Translations under genes and position numbers: made by a program | Shown here: positions 19,413-29,373 of the stretch, piece by piece | How the letters are laid out: the number at the start of each line of letters is the position of its first letter | Numbering within the stretch: the first letter of the stretch is position 1 | Notes under the pieces: generated by a model | What the model was told of the DNA's origin: nothing | What the model saw: only the letters and a program-made list of their open reading frames with translations | Database searches by the model: none | DNA from: Hyphomicrobiales bacterium | GTDB taxonomy: Bacteria > Pseudomonadota > Alphaproteobacteria > Rhizobiales > Rhizobiaceae | Length of the DNA: 64,000 nt | Direction of reading: 5' to 3' | Assembly (NCBI GenBank): GCA_900469625.1 | Contig: UBXV01000007.1 | Coordinates: forward strand, 248,001 to 312,000

Positions 19413-20465
19413 TCAGAGGTAGTTGAGCAAGCTCATCTGCTGCAGTCTCGACGTCAGCGCGTAGGATGTATCGAGCTGGGTCTTCAACAGGTTCACGCGT
19501 GTCGCATTTTCTTCCTGGTCGATGCCGTTGACATCAATGATGTGCGTCTTGACGAGCTTTTCCTGCGCCTCGATCGAGGTCGTCGCCTTCTTGACGCGCG
19601 ATTCCGAGATGCCGAGCGAGCTGCGTTCGCCATTGAGGCCAGCGATCGCCTGCTCCATGTAGCCGAAGGCGGCAGTGTTGAGCGTGGCGCGGACCTGCGA
19701 ATTGACGTTCTCGTCCATGAGTTCCGACGAGATCACGCTCGCAAGCGCGAACATGCGGAAGCTCTTGGTGTTGGCATTGGTCGAGCTTTCGATCACTTCG
19801 CTGGCGCTGATGCGGCTCGTCATGTTCTGGTTCGACGCGTCGGACCAGTTGGCATCCCAATCCGCGCCCATGAACATCGGTTCGAGCTTGGTCGTGATGA
19901 AATCCTGCATCTGCGTCGGCGTGAACTGGCTCATGTCAGTAATACCGTTTGCAGTCTTGTAGTCGTTCAGCGCCGTATCGAAGGCGGCTTTCGCCGCCGA
20001 CGTCGGCACGGAATTGTACTCGGCCAGCGGCTTGACGTCGGTGTTGATGCCCGAAAACAGGAACTCGCCGTTGAAGGAGGTGTTGGCCGCCGACGTGAAG
20101 ATCTGCAGCGCGCCGTTGACTTCGGACTTCAGGATCTTCATCGCGTCGACGCTGTCGTTGCCCTTGTAGGTGACAAGCGTGTCGCGCACCTTCTCGGCCG
20201 CCTTCTGCATCGTCTCCAGCGCGCCCTGCGAGGCGGAAAGCCTCTGCGTGACGACGGCGTTGGTGCCCTTCATCGACGCCATCCGGTCCATCTCGCGCTG
20301 CAGGTTGAGCGAGCGCGCCGTCGATGCGCCGAGCGTGAGCCCGATGTCGTAGTGGATGCCGGTCGTGCTTTCCTGCGTCCGCCGCATCAACTCGGCTTGA
20401 GTCTGCTGGATCGTCAGGCGCATGGCGGTTTGAATCGCCAGGTTTGAAACGAAGGATGTCTTCAT
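19413..20465 (-). CDS. flgL: FlgL, hook-filament junction protein (HAP3)
   Basis: This is a 350-residue flagellin-like junction protein. The N-terminus (MKTSFVSNLAIQTAMRLTIQ) and C-terminus (LLKTQLDTSYALTSRLQQMS) have the flagellin D0 pattern. It is longer and more diverged than the four flagellins and lies two bases after flgK, as expected for HAP3. It would be exported and placed between FlgK and the filament. Confidence 0.92.
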   Translation of the reverse strand: MKTSFVSNLAIQTAMRLTIQQTQAELMRRTQESTTGIHYDIGLTLGASTARSLNLQREMDRMASMKGTNAVVTQRLSASQGALETMQKAAEKVRDTLVTYKGNDSVDAMKILKSEVNGALQIFTSAANTSFNGEFLFSGINTDVKPLAEYNSVPTSAAKAAFDTALNDYKTANGITDMSQFTPTQMQDFITTKLEPMFMGADWDANWSDASNQNMTSRISASEVIESSTNANTKSFRMFALASVISSELMDENVNSQVRATLNTAAFGYMEQAIAGLNGERSSLGISESRVKKATTSIEAQEKLVKTHIIDVNGIDQEENATRVNLLKTQLDTSYALTSRLQQMSLLNYL

Positions 20466-20467
20466 GA

Positions 20468-21883
20468 TTACCTCACAGCTTCCATAAGGGCCGCCATCAT
20501 GGCGTCCACGGTGCTGACCAGCTTGGCCGATGCTTTGTAGGATTGTTCGAGATCGAGCAGCAGCGACAATTCCTCGTCGATGCTGACGCCCGTCTGCTTG
20601 CTCAGCGCTTCCGCCGTGCGCGTCAGCAGCGCCGACTTGTTGTCGTCGGCGGTCGATGCCGTCTTGCGGAACTGCTCCAGCCAGCCGACCGAACTGGTCG
20701 CGAAATTCAGGATGTTGCTGCTGCTGTCGAGACCCGACGCCGGGTCGAACGCCATGTTCTCGCTCATCTTGTTGATGAAGCCGTCGAGCAGCGTGGTGTA
20801 GCCGGCACTGCCGGTCGGGTTATTCGAGGTGCCGTCGAAGCCACCGTCGCGCAGCATCAAGGGGTCGGCCTTGGCACGTGCGTCGACCGTGATTGTCGAC
20901 GCCAGACCTTTCACGATACCGACGGGCGGAATGCCACCCGGTACCCAGGTAAACAGGCCGGTCTGGCCGCCTTCCTGGAACATCGTCACCAGGCCACGGG
21001 CGATCTCGTCGAGCTGCGACTGGAACTTCGGCCCGACGTCGTCGCGCAGCTGCACCAGCGCCGCGAGCTTGCCCTTGGCCGTCGTGTCGGCGCCGCTTCC
21101 GGCCGCGATCGGCACACCGTCGACATAGATCTTGTTGCCGACGGTCGCCGCGTCATAGGTGTTTTGCGGCGCAAAGGTGACTGAGCGCGGGATCGTCTCG
21201 AACAGAACGGTTCCGTCCGTGGTGAAAATCACCGTGTCGTTGTTGGCGCGCGTGGTCGTCGAGATGCCGATGATCTCCGAAACCTGCTTCAGGATCTTGT
21301 CGCGCTGATCGAGCGCGTCGTTCGGATCGGACCCCTGAGCCGTGGCGGCCTTGACGGCATTGTTGGCCTTCTCGAATTCCGCCAGCAGGCCATTCAGCTT
21401 GTCGACTTCAAGCGCCATTTCCTTGTCGGCATTTTCGCGCATGTCCTGGACGGACCGCGACGCCTTGTTGAGCGAATCCGCCAGGTCCCCGGCATCCGAT
21501 ACCGCAGCCGCGGCGATCGTCTTGTTGCCGGGGGTCGCGGCGAAGGTCTGAAGGCTGTTGCGGAAATCGGCCAGCAGCTTGGAAGGCGCCGTCTCGTAGC
21601 TGTTGCCGCCGAGCGCCGACTTCATCAGCTCCAGGCCTTCCCTCAGTCTTGCCTGACCGGAGGCTTCGCCCATGCCGGCGATGCTCTGCTTGAGCAGCGC
21701 CTCGTTCTGGGCACGGTAGATGGATACGACCTGCGCGCCATTCGCCGTGCTCCCGAGCAGGGCAAGCCGACGGGAATAGTCGGCGTTGCCCGCGTTCGCG
21801 ATGTTCTTCGACACGGTTGCGGTTTGCTGCGCCGTGTTGCTGAAGGCCTGTTGAGCGATGGATATTGCGGAGGACAGCGACAT
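20468..21883 (-). CDS. flgK: FlgK, hook-associated protein 1
   Basis: This is a 471-residue hook-associated protein. The N-terminal helix carries the rod/hook-family signature (SKNIANAGNADYSRRLAL) and the C-terminus the matching ISIDEELSLLLDLEQSYKAS-type element (here VSIDEELSLLLDLEQSYKAS). The central region is the variable surface domain. It lies 23 bases after flgE. Confidence 0.95.
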   Translation of the reverse strand: MSLSSAISIAQQAFSNTAQQTATVSKNIANAGNADYSRRLALLGSTANGAQVVSIYRAQNEALLKQSIAGMGEASGQARLREGLELMKSALGGNSYETAPSKLLADFRNSLQTFAATPGNKTIAAAAVSDAGDLADSLNKASRSVQDMRENADKEMALEVDKLNGLLAEFEKANNAVKAATAQGSDPNDALDQRDKILKQVSEIIGISTTTRANNDTVIFTTDGTVLFETIPRSVTFAPQNTYDAATVGNKIYVDGVPIAAGSGADTTAKGKLAALVQLRDDVGPKFQSQLDEIARGLVTMFQEGGQTGLFTWVPGGIPPVGIVKGLASTITVDARAKADPLMLRDGGFDGTSNNPTGSAGYTTLLDGFINKMSENMAFDPASGLDSSSNILNFATSSVGWLEQFRKTASTADDNKSALLTRTAEALSKQTGVSIDEELSLLLDLEQSYKASAKLVSTVDAMMAALMEAVR

Positions 21884-21906
21884 GACGCGGACCGTATCTC
21901 TTTCAA

Positions 21907-23172
21907 TTACCGTTTCAGGTTGACCAGAACTTCAAGCAGGTCCGAAGCCGTCTGGAACACCTTGGAGTTTGCCGTGTAGTTGCGCTGCGCCTCGATCATC
22001 GAGGTCAGCTCGTTGGCGATATCGACGTTGGAGTTTTCAAGCGCCTTGGACTGGATGTTGCCGAACGCGCCCGAGCCGGCAAAACCGGTGACGATGACGC
22101 CGGAATCCGTGCCCTGCGAGTAGACGTTGCCAGACTGCGGAAGGAGCTTGTCCGGACTCTGGACGGTCGCAAGCGCGATGCGGAACTTGGGGACCAGGTT
22201 GCCGTCGCCGTACTTGACGTAGACGATGCCTTCCTTGTCGATCTCGAAGCCCGACATCTTGCTCGGCTTCGAACCGTCGATGCCGCCGCCGGTGCTGGTG
22301 AACTCGCCGCCGAGCTGCGACGTCTTGGTAAAGTCGATCGTCAACGCGCCGAGGTTCGCGCCAGTGCCCGGCAGGTTGTTGATCGGCGTCGTCGTCAACG
22401 TCGTCGGCGTCGTCGTCAGCTTGCCGGCAGCGTCAAATGCCAGGCTCTGCGAACCAATGATACCAACGGCTGGCGAGCCCGGGGTCGGCGGAGGACCGGG
22501 GGTCGGCGCAACGGCCGGCGTGTAGCTTGCCCGGTCGCGCACTTCCAGCGACCAGGTGTTGGCAGCCGTCTTCTTGTAGATGAAATCGAGGATGCGGGTG
22601 TTGCCCTGGCTGTCATAGACCACCAGCGAGGTCGGCTTCTCGTCGCCAATTGCGGCACCGGAAGGAAGGTTTGCTTCCATCGCGCCCTTCGTCGAGCCGG
22701 CCGCGACCAGTCCCTCGTCCTTGAGCTTGACTTCCGTCAGCCCGTCGAAGCCGTTGACGACCACCGTCGGATCGGCACCGGCCTTGTACTCATAGCCCAT
22801 CAGCTTGAAGCCGGCGGTGTTGACGAGGTTGCCGTCCTTGTCGGGAACGAAGGAGCCGGCACGCGTCAGGAAGTTCTCGCCGCCATTGCCCTGCACGATG
22901 AAGAAACCGCCGCCGTTGATCGCGAGGTCGCTTGCCGACGTGGTGTAGCTGGTGCCGCCCTGCTGCGAGATGCTGTAGCGCACCTGGGTCTCGACGCCAC
23001 CGGAATTGTAGTTGCCGCCGCCCGAAGGCAGGATCATCGATGAGAACTCTGTCGAGGCGCGCTTGTAGCCCGTCGTGTTCGAGTTGGCGATGTTTTCAGC
23101 CACAGTGCCGAGACGGTTCGACTGAGCGTTCATACCGGAGACGCCCGTTCTCATGCTGCCATAGAGACTCAT
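21907..23172 (-). CDS. flgE: FlgE, flagellar hook protein
   Basis: This is a 421-residue hook protein. The N-terminus has the rod/hook signature ([20 protein letters not shown]) and the C-terminus the heptad EAQRNYTANSKVFQTASDLL. GAGGATCC precedes the ATG. An odd feature is a proline-rich insertion at residues 219-235 (TPAVAPTPGPPPTPGSP) in the surface domain. It is the first structural gene after rem, with about 90 bases between them. Confidence 0.96.
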   Translation of the reverse strand: MSLYGSMRTGVSGMNAQSNRLGTVAENIANSNTTGYKRASTEFSSMILPSGGGNYNSGGVETQVRYSISQQGGTSYTTSASDLAINGGGFFIVQGNGGENFLTRAGSFVPDKDGNLVNTAGFKLMGYEYKAGADPTVVVNGFDGLTEVKLKDEGLVAAGSTKGAMEANLPSGAAIGDEKPTSLVVYDSQGNTRILDFIYKKTAANTWSLEVRDRASYTPAVAPTPGPPPTPGSPAVGIIGSQSLAFDAAGKLTTTPTTLTTTPINNLPGTGANLGALTIDFTKTSQLGGEFTSTGGGIDGSKPSKMSGFEIDKEGIVYVKYGDGNLVPKFRIALATVQSPDKLLPQSGNVYSQGTDSGVIVTGFAGSGAFGNIQSKALENSNVDIANELTSMIEAQRNYTANSKVFQTASDLLEVLVNLKR

Positions 23173-23264
23173 ATCGGATCCTCATTTCCATGTTGCAGCG
23201 ACACTAGGAAGCGGGCCTTGCGTGAACCTGTCTTAGGTGCCGCATCCGCCCGCCCGAGCGCGCC

Positions 23265-23936
23265 TTAGTTCCAGTCGATGCAGTAGCCAAGGAAACGCTT
23301 GGAATCGATCGGGTCGAAGCCGAGCTTCTTGCGCAGTTTCTTGCGCAGTTTGCTGATGTGGCTCTCGACGACGTTTTCCTCGACGTCTTCGTCGAAAATG
23401 CCGTAGATCGCGTTGAAGATCTGAGACTTGGAGACCCTGCGACCGCGGTTCGAGACCAGGTATTCCAGGATGCGGCGCTCGCGGCGCGGAAGCGCAAACA
23501 CGTCGCCGTTGATCTCGGGATCGCGGCCGTCAGCAAAGACGCGGATCGGACCGATGTCGGTGTAGTTGTTGATGGCCTTCAGGCGCCGGCGGATCGCCGC
23601 TACCCGCGCCAGGATTTCCCGGGGGTGAACAGGCTTGCGCACGACGTCGTCGACGCCGCAATCAAACAGGGCCAGCGTATTTTCCAGCGAAGGCGTGTCG
23701 CTGACCGCGATGACCGGCGCCATCGACCGGTCGCGGATCGCGCGCGGCAGCGCAAAGGTGCTGTCACCCTGGCCGATCAGAAACGCTTCGACCGCGTCGA
23801 TATCCGAATCCGCAGCCGCATTTACCCACTCGCCGAACTCCTTGGGATCAAAGCCCGTCGAGGGAATTCCTTCACGCCCGAAAAGCGACGTATAGCCGTC
23901 TTTCACGAGCTCTCTATCATCAACCACTACGATCAT
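23265..23936 (-). CDS. rem: Rem, OmpR-type activator of flagellar genes
   Basis: This is a 223-residue protein with an N-terminal receiver-like domain (about 1-115) and a C-terminal winged-helix DNA-binding domain (about 125-223, with [20 protein letters not shown]). In S. meliloti Rem is the exponential-phase activator of class II flagellar promoters and is itself controlled by VisN/VisR. The receiver keeps D6/D7, S79 and K101 but the usual phospho-acceptor aspartate is missing: the strand reads DAVEAFLI with F at that position. It lies upstream of flgE. Confidence 0.93.
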   Translation of the reverse strand: MIVVVDDRELVKDGYTSLFGREGIPSTGFDPKEFGEWVNAAADSDIDAVEAFLIGQGDSTFALPRAIRDRSMAPVIAVSDTPSLENTLALFDCGVDDVVRKPVHPREILARVAAIRRRLKAINNYTDIGPIRVFADGRDPEINGDVFALPRRERRILEYLVSNRGRRVSKSQIFNAIYGIFDEDVEENVVESHISKLRKKLRKKLGFDPIDSKRFLGYCIDWN

Positions 23937-24206
23937 TCGTCCGCCTCCGAATCAGTATGGCACCGCACTGATTGAGAGGTACGAATCGAGGGATTCATGA
24001 ACAACTAGAGGAAGTTACTGGGTGGAATTAATAATTGATTAACCATGTCGGTCCGATTTGCACTACATCTAGTGGCTCGCGCCTCAGTGTCGCACTAAAA
24101 TAATGTGGAAAAGTTAACGGCATGCGACAAAACCACTTGCCGTCACATTCTCCGCGCATTGTCGCCACAATGCGGAATGACCCGCGGTCAATCAATCAAT
24201 GGTTGT

Positions 24207-24779
24207 TTATTGGCAGAACTGCGTGGCGTTCGGCGTCCACTTGCCGTAGCCGGTCGCGACCAGATTCGCGATCACCCTACAGACATATTTCTTCTGTGCG
24301 GGGTCGTTGTTCGGGCCGGCATGATACCGGGCAACCGCCATGGTCCAGCTCTCGTGCTTCGCGCGAAGATTGGACAGGAAGCGCGCGGCATATTCGACAT
24401 TCTTTCGTGGGTCAAGCATCTCCGTCGGCGATGCGAACTGATCGCCATGGAAGTAGTAATTGATCTGCATGCAACCGAGATCGATGAGCTTGGCACCCTC
24501 GGCGCGGGCGCTGGCAAATCGGACGAGAACGTCCTCGGTGCTGGCCCCGAAATAGGCCTTTCCCTCGATGTTCATCGCATAGGGTTGAAGCGATCCCTTG
24601 CGGCCGGTTTCCGTCAGGCCGACCGAATAGAGGATCCCGGCGGGGACGCCATACTTCGATGCAGCCGAGATGATTTCGCGCTCGCACACGCCCGTGCTGG
24701 CACTGGCGAAGGCGCTACATGTAGACGTGGCCAGTGCGAGAACGCTCAGAACCGGCAACCGCATCTTCCGTACCGCCAT
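24207..24779 (-). CDS. Lytic transglycosylase, flagellum-linked
   Basis: This is a 190-residue secreted protein with a signal peptide (MAVRKMRLPVLSVLALATST) and an SLT-type lysozyme-like fold: catalytic glutamate in SVGLTETG, the GCMQINYYFHG element and AVARYHAG. It would cut peptidoglycan to let the rod pass, complementing the muramidase-less FlgJ. The start at 24779 has AGGCGAG upstream and lies 65 bases inside the 3' end of motD, an unusually long overlap. It is the last gene of the mot unit. Confidence 0.85.
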   Translation of the reverse strand: MAVRKMRLPVLSVLALATSTCSAFASASTGVCEREIISAASKYGVPAGILYSVGLTETGRKGSLQPYAMNIEGKAYFGASTEDVLVRFASARAEGAKLIDLGCMQINYYFHGDQFASPTEMLDPRKNVEYAARFLSNLRAKHESWTMAVARYHAGPNNDPAQKKYVCRVIANLVATGYGKWTPNATQFCQ

Positions 24780-26178
24780 TGCCAACTCGCCTTTCTGAGC
24801 CTGAAGCCTGGCTATCGCCATCCTGGCGCTGCCGTCCCTGCCCGCCGCCGTCTCCGGCACGCTCACGGCCCTGCTGGCCAGGCTGCGCCTGCTGCTGCGT
24901 GCTGCTGCCACCATTCGAGCTGTCGCTGCCCGAATTGAACACCACGTTGATCTGATCGACCGCGAAGCCCTGGGCACGCAACGCCTTGACCATTTCGCCC
25001 TGGTCGTCGCGCAGCTGGCGGAATGCATCGCCGTTTTCAACCTTCAGCTCGACCTGCAACTCATCGTCCTTCAGCCGCAACGTCGCGGTGACGAGGCCGA
25101 GCTCGATCGGATGCAGCTGGATCTTCAGCGTGTTGAGCGTCTTGCCGGCCTGCGCCCAGGCATCGGGTTGACCGAGTGCCGCGCTCGGCTGCAGCGACTG
25201 GGCGAAGCCCGCGTCGCCGGCGATCGCGCTCGTGACATTGGCGGCGTTGGTGTTCAGCGCAATGCCGAGATACCGGCGCGCTTCGAGCACGGTCACATTT
25301 TCCGCCTTGGCCGAGGACCGCGCGACGTCGACCGTCGCGCGTTCACCGTCGTTCGAGATGCTCATCGAGATTGCCTGGCCCTTGCCGTCGGCACGGGCAA
25401 AGTGGAACAATCGATCGGATTCCTGCGCGCCACCGGCGCCCTCGCCGTTTGCGCCAGCCGCCTCGGCCATGTCGCCATGGGCGGCAGCCTGTGCGGCGCG
25501 CTCGGCAAGCGTCTGAACGCCAGCCTTGCCGGCATCGGCGCCCTTCCCATCCGCATGCGGCGACGGCAACGTGTTGCCGCCAAGCAGCGTCAGCAGGTCG
25601 TCCACGCTGCCGTTCGGCGACGACTTGCCATCGGACGCAGCGACGTCTGTTGCCTCGCCATTGCTGTCACCGCCCTGCGCATTGCCAGCCTTGGTTTTGG
25701 CAATCTCGCGCGTCAGCGCTGCGATGCGCCCCGCAAGGTCGTCCGTTTCGCCGGCCTGGTTGGAGGTTCGCGCATTCGCGAGCGCCAGCGCTGCTTTGGA
25801 TGCAAGACGCTTGGCGTCCTTTTCGCGCTCGGCGAGCGAGAACCGCTCCTTGCCTGCCTCATGGTTTTCGAGCGACGGATCCTCGAGATCACCCGGCGCG
25901 CGATTGCGCGCAGACTTGGAGATCGAGATCGTCGCGTCGCCGCCTTTGATGCCACCGTTTCCGATCAAGGCAGAAGCTCCCGAATTTTCGCCGGCGCCTG
26001 CATCGCCATTCTCGCCGCTCGAACCCTGTCCGCCCTGACCGTTCGCCTTCTGGCGCCCTGCGGTTGCGACAGCGTCCTCGAATGCGCCAGGGGCCTGCTC
26101 CTTGCCGCCGGCGCGCGCGCCTGCCTTGCCCGCTTGAGGCGGAGGCGGTGCGCGCAAGCTTTCGTCAAGAGCTCTCAT
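24715..26178 (-). CDS. motD: MotD/FliK, hook-length control protein
   Basis: This is a 487-residue protein. The first two thirds are low-complexity, rich in G, N, A, K and D. The C-terminal Flg_hook domain is intact at about residues 345-425 (LKIQLHPIELGLVTATLRLK; QLRDDQGEMVKALRAQGFAV). S. meliloti MotD was first described as a motility protein and later recognised as the FliK homologue that measures hook length. Its ATG overlaps the motC stop (26178-26175) and its 3' end overlaps the transglycosylase gene. Confidence 0.9.
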   Translation of the reverse strand: MRALDESLRAPPPPQAGKAGARAGGKEQAPGAFEDAVATAGRQKANGQGGQGSSGENGDAGAGENSGASALIGNGGIKGGDATISISKSARNRAPGDLEDPSLENHEAGKERFSLAEREKDAKRLASKAALALANARTSNQAGETDDLAGRIAALTREIAKTKAGNAQGGDSNGEATDVAASDGKSSPNGSVDDLLTLLGGNTLPSPHADGKGADAGKAGVQTLAERAAQAAAHGDMAEAAGANGEGAGGAQESDRLFHFARADGKGQAISMSISNDGERATVDVARSSAKAENVTVLEARRYLGIALNTNAANVTSAIAGDAGFAQSLQPSAALGQPDAWAQAGKTLNTLKIQLHPIELGLVTATLRLKDDELQVELKVENGDAFRQLRDDQGEMVKALRAQGFAVDQINVVFNSGSDSSNGGSSTQQQAQPGQQGRERAGDGGGQGRQRQDGDSQASGSERRVGNGGTEDAVAGSERSRTGHVYM

Positions 26179-27485
26179 TGGCCTTCCCCCCTTAGCAACG
26201 CGTCGATCTCCTCGACCTTCGACCGGCCCTTGGCGACGAAACCGTCATGGGCCGGGTCGGAGGCGTCGGCCGTGTCGACGCTGGCTTGTTTCGTCTCGCC
26301 AGCAGCGCGGACGCCCGCCTTGGCTCCCGGTTCGCCGAACGGGCTCAGGCCGCTGCCGGTTTCCCCGTCTTCGGCCTCTACCGGCGGCGTGGCTGGTCTG
26401 ATCGGTCTATCGGAGAACGCTTGCGTGAGGCTTTCATCGTCAGGTGGTCTGGTGACCGCATCTGCAACTGCCCTGGCCGCGTCGCGCAGCGCGCGGTCCC
26501 GCGGCGAAAGTTCGGCATCCGGGATCGCAGCAATGCTCCGGGTCGCAGCGAAGACGTCCGAAGACGGAACCGCGGCAAGCCCGGCATAAAAATTGGCAAG
26601 CACGCTCGGCTCCGTGGCGCCATCGGCGGCCAGCTGTTCTGCTCTCTCCGAGGCGAGCTTCGCCAGCGGTTGCTTGCCGCTGATGGCCGCACGCCTGGCG
26701 ACGCGAAGATAGACCTCGCGCTGGCGCGGCACATCCATGAATGTCAGGATCTCGGAAATCCGCTCCTGCGCCGCCTCGTCGAAATGGCCAACGGCCAGTT
26801 CAACGAAGACGTCGGCGAATTGGCTGGCATAGGGCGACGTCAGGTAGCGACGGGCGTAGTTCAGCGCGTAGCGAAAGCCCTTTTCTGGCAAATTCGCCTG
26901 CACCGCGAGGAAGACTGAGCGACGCAGCGCCGCCTCTTCTATTATCGTTCCCGGCGCCGTCAGCCGCGCCCAGTCGTAGTATTTCATCGCCTCGACCGGG
27001 TCCTGCTGCGATAGCGCATTGCCCAGGATAAGGAAGAGATAAGGGCCGACGCGGGAATTGCGGTACTCGGGCGCCGCTTTTGACAGGCTCTCGACGATCA
27101 ACCCGCCCTTGCCGCTCAGGTACTGGCGCAGCGCATCCGTGACGCGCGTATCGAAGTTGCCGGCGACGTCGCGGTCGGCGAGGTAATTGAGCGTCTCCGG
27201 GTTGCCGCCGCTCATGGCGTAGACGAGCGCCGCATCGACGTTGCGCGGATCGGTGAAGACGGAGGTATCGGCGGCTCGCAAGCGCTTGTCGATCGCGCCG
27301 AGCATGAAGCGTTGCATCTCGATCGCCGAGTGGTCGCCGAGCACAACCGAATCCTGCACATACTGCAGCGACCGGATCATCTTGAAAGGTGCCAGCGCCT
27401 CAAGGTCGTTGGCATGCGCCATGCCTGCCATCACCGGCAGGACCAGCACCGACCGCATCAGGGCGGATCTGAGGCGTAGCAGCAT
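26175..27485 (-). CDS. motC: MotC, periplasmic motility protein
   Basis: This is a 436-residue protein with a signal peptide (about 1-25, ending MAHAND) and an alpha-helical body. It is specific to rhizobia and relatives. In S. meliloti MotC is periplasmic, binds MotB and is needed for rotation. It sits between motB and motD with gaps of five and minus four bases. Confidence 0.92.
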   Translation of the reverse strand: MLLRLRSALMRSVLVLPVMAGMAHANDLEALAPFKMIRSLQYVQDSVVLGDHSAIEMQRFMLGAIDKRLRAADTSVFTDPRNVDAALVYAMSGGNPETLNYLADRDVAGNFDTRVTDALRQYLSGKGGLIVESLSKAAPEYRNSRVGPYLFLILGNALSQQDPVEAMKYYDWARLTAPGTIIEEAALRRSVFLAVQANLPEKGFRYALNYARRYLTSPYASQFADVFVELAVGHFDEAAQERISEILTFMDVPRQREVYLRVARRAAISGKQPLAKLASERAEQLAADGATEPSVLANFYAGLAAVPSSDVFAATRSIAAIPDAELSPRDRALRDAARAVADAVTRPPDDESLTQAFSDRPIRPATPPVEAEDGETGSGLSPFGEPGAKAGVRAAGETKQASVDTADASDPAHDGFVAKGRSKVEEIDALLRGEGQ

Positions 27486-27490
27486 CGGTT

Positions 27491-28723
27491 TCAGCCCTTT
27501 GCCGACTGCAACAGGATTTCGATACGCCGGTTGCCAGGCGCATAGGGGTCGTCGGGGATCTGCAACCGCCGGTCGGCAAAGCCGGTGATCTGGCTGACGC
27601 GATCCTCCTTCAGGCCACCACGCACGAGCATGTAGTAGGCGCTCTGGGCGCGCGCGGCCGACAGACGCCAGTTGTCATAGGTGCCGTCCTTGAACGGTCG
27701 GCCATCCGTGTGTCCGCGAATGGCCACGGCGCCCTGGCGCGCGGACAGAAGCCGGCCGATCTTTTCCATGGCGGTGACGAGTTCCTTCTGCGGTACGGCA
27801 GAGCCGACGGCAAACATCTGCGCATCCGTCTGCTCGCTGATCGTGACCAGCAGGCCGCCTTCGGCCGGCGTCACGACGAGGCCCTCTGCCAGCTTGCCGG
27901 TATCGCCGCCCAGTTCCTTCTTGATCTCGGCCTTCAGCGCCTCTGCCTGCGCTGCCGGATCTTGGCTGGCAAGCTCGGCCTTTTCAGCTTCGGTCTTACC
28001 GGCATCGCCAGGTGTCGCCCCGGCTTTGGCAGCTTGTTCTTCGACAGCCTTCTGGTCTTCACCGGCCTTCTTCACCGGTGCGGCACCGCTCCCCATGGCT
28101 GCCTTGGACGCGAGGGCGACATCCTTTTCGGTGGTATTGCCTGCATCCTTGACTTCGACCTGCTTGGTCCAGAAGTCGGGATCGAAAGGATCGCGATAGG
28201 CCTCGCCGCCTTCAGCACCGGTCGACGGACCGGACTGCGCAGCACCGCCGTCGCCCTTGACGCTGATATTGGCCTGCTGCCCGACTTCCTGCGCGATTTC
28301 CGAGAGCACCGAATAGGGATTCTCGAAGAAATCGGCGTCGGAATATTTCGTCTCCTCGCCAGAGGTGGCCGTCATCTGGTCGCCCGTCTTGGCCGAGCCG
28401 CCGGATTTTTCCTGTTCGCCGTCGACCTTGGACCGCTGCTGCGTTTCCTCGCCCTGCGCATCCTTGGCCGGATCCTTCAGGCCCCGTTCGGCGGGCTTCT
28501 GATCGGTCAGCTGTACCGGATTGAAATAGGAGGCGATTGCCGCCTTGGTTTCCTCGTTGGCGGCATTGATCAGCCACATGACCAGGAAGAAGGCCATCAT
28601 CGCGGTCATGAAGTCGGCATAGGCGATCTTCCACCCGCCGCCGTGGTGGCCTTCGTGACCGCCGCTTACGCGTTTGACGATGATGATTTCGTTCTTGCCG
28701 TTATGGTGGCTTTCGTCGCTCAT
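27491..28723 (-). CDS. motB: MotB, stator protein
   Basis: This is a 410-residue stator subunit. A single membrane segment at about residues 35-55 holds the proton-binding aspartate D37 ([15 protein letters not shown]). A long acidic, alanine/lysine-rich linker leads to a C-terminal OmpA-like peptidoglycan-binding domain ([34 protein letters not shown]). The linker is longer than in enteric MotB, as in other rhizobia. Its ATG overlaps the stop of the upstream gene (28723-28720). The partner motA is far away at 46964. Confidence 0.96.
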   Translation of the reverse strand: MSDESHHNGKNEIIIVKRVSGGHEGHHGGGWKIAYADFMTAMMAFFLVMWLINAANEETKAAIASYFNPVQLTDQKPAERGLKDPAKDAQGEETQQRSKVDGEQEKSGGSAKTGDQMTATSGEETKYSDADFFENPYSVLSEIAQEVGQQANISVKGDGGAAQSGPSTGAEGGEAYRDPFDPDFWTKQVEVKDAGNTTEKDVALASKAAMGSGAAPVKKAGEDQKAVEEQAAKAGATPGDAGKTEAEKAELASQDPAAQAEALKAEIKKELGGDTGKLAEGLVVTPAEGGLLVTISEQTDAQMFAVGSAVPQKELVTAMEKIGRLLSARQGAVAIRGHTDGRPFKDGTYDNWRLSAARAQSAYYMLVRGGLKEDRVSQITGFADRRLQIPDDPYAPGNRRIEILLQSAKG

Positions 28724-29373
28724 GCCAGAACCTTCCGGACGGTGTCGGCCCAGGCCGCCATTCTTGTAACGAGGATCGTCTCATCCATTTCGATGGCGAG
28801 GTCGATGTCGTCGGTTTCAACGTGGCGGAACACCGGCATGTCGTCGCCGAGGCTGCTTTTCAAGGCGTCCAGCAGGCGCAGTGGCCCCCTGACGGTGATC
28901 GCGCAGCCTTCGCCGGCGATAATTCCCTGGCGGATCATCTCTGCCATATCGGCGACGGCGCGCTGGACGAGCGCCTCTTCCATGACAGGCGCAAGCACGC
29001 GCGCGGTCTGATCGCCGAGGGCAACGGCCAGTTGCTCCGTCATTTCCTGGAACTGCGCGGCCATGCGGCCTGCCGCCTCCTCTTCGAGGCGCCTCGTCAG
29101 AGCCTGGATTTCAGCTGCGTGAGCGGCCTGGAGATCGGCGATCTCATTGCCATGTTCGAAGACAAGCTCGGCGGTTGCCTCGGCGCGACCCTGTTCAAAC
29201 GCCTCGCGGCGCTCCGCTTCGACATCGACCTGCGGCGTAGCCGATCGCAGAGCGAGACGGTCGCTGTCGGCGTAGTCGGTATCGAGATCGGGAAAGTATT
29301 TCGGCGGCATCATCGACAACTCGACCTTGGGCGCGCTGAAATCCTTGAGATAGCGGGACAGCATGGCGCTCAT
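28720..29373 (-). CDS. Coiled-coil protein, candidate FliH
   Basis: This is a 217-residue protein with a short N-terminal part and a long amphipathic helix (about 55-120, including [20 protein letters not shown]). A C-terminal domain of the FliH/SctL shape follows ([20 protein letters not shown], then [20 protein letters not shown]). FliH holds the FliI ATPase in check at the export gate. fliI is present at 43854 but no annotated fliH appears in the window, so this gene may fill that role. The ATG at 29373 has GAGG nine bases upstream. It heads the mot operon and overlaps motB by four bases. Confidence 0.8.
   Translation of the reverse strand: MSAMLSRYLKDFSAPKVELSMMPPKYFPDLDTDYADSDRLALRSATPQVDVEAERREAFEQGRAEATAELVFEHGNEIADLQAAHAAEIQALTRRLEEEAAGRMAAQFQEMTEQLAVALGDQTARVLAPVMEEALVQRAVADMAEMIRQGIIAGEGCAITVRGPLRLLDALKSSLGDDMPVFRHVETDDIDLAIEMDETILVTRMAAWADTVRKVLA

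Noticed and set aside
25111-26589. 492-codon plus-strand frame opposite motD and motC
   Set aside because: It is an antisense shadow; MotD and MotC have the expected Flg_hook domain and signal peptide.
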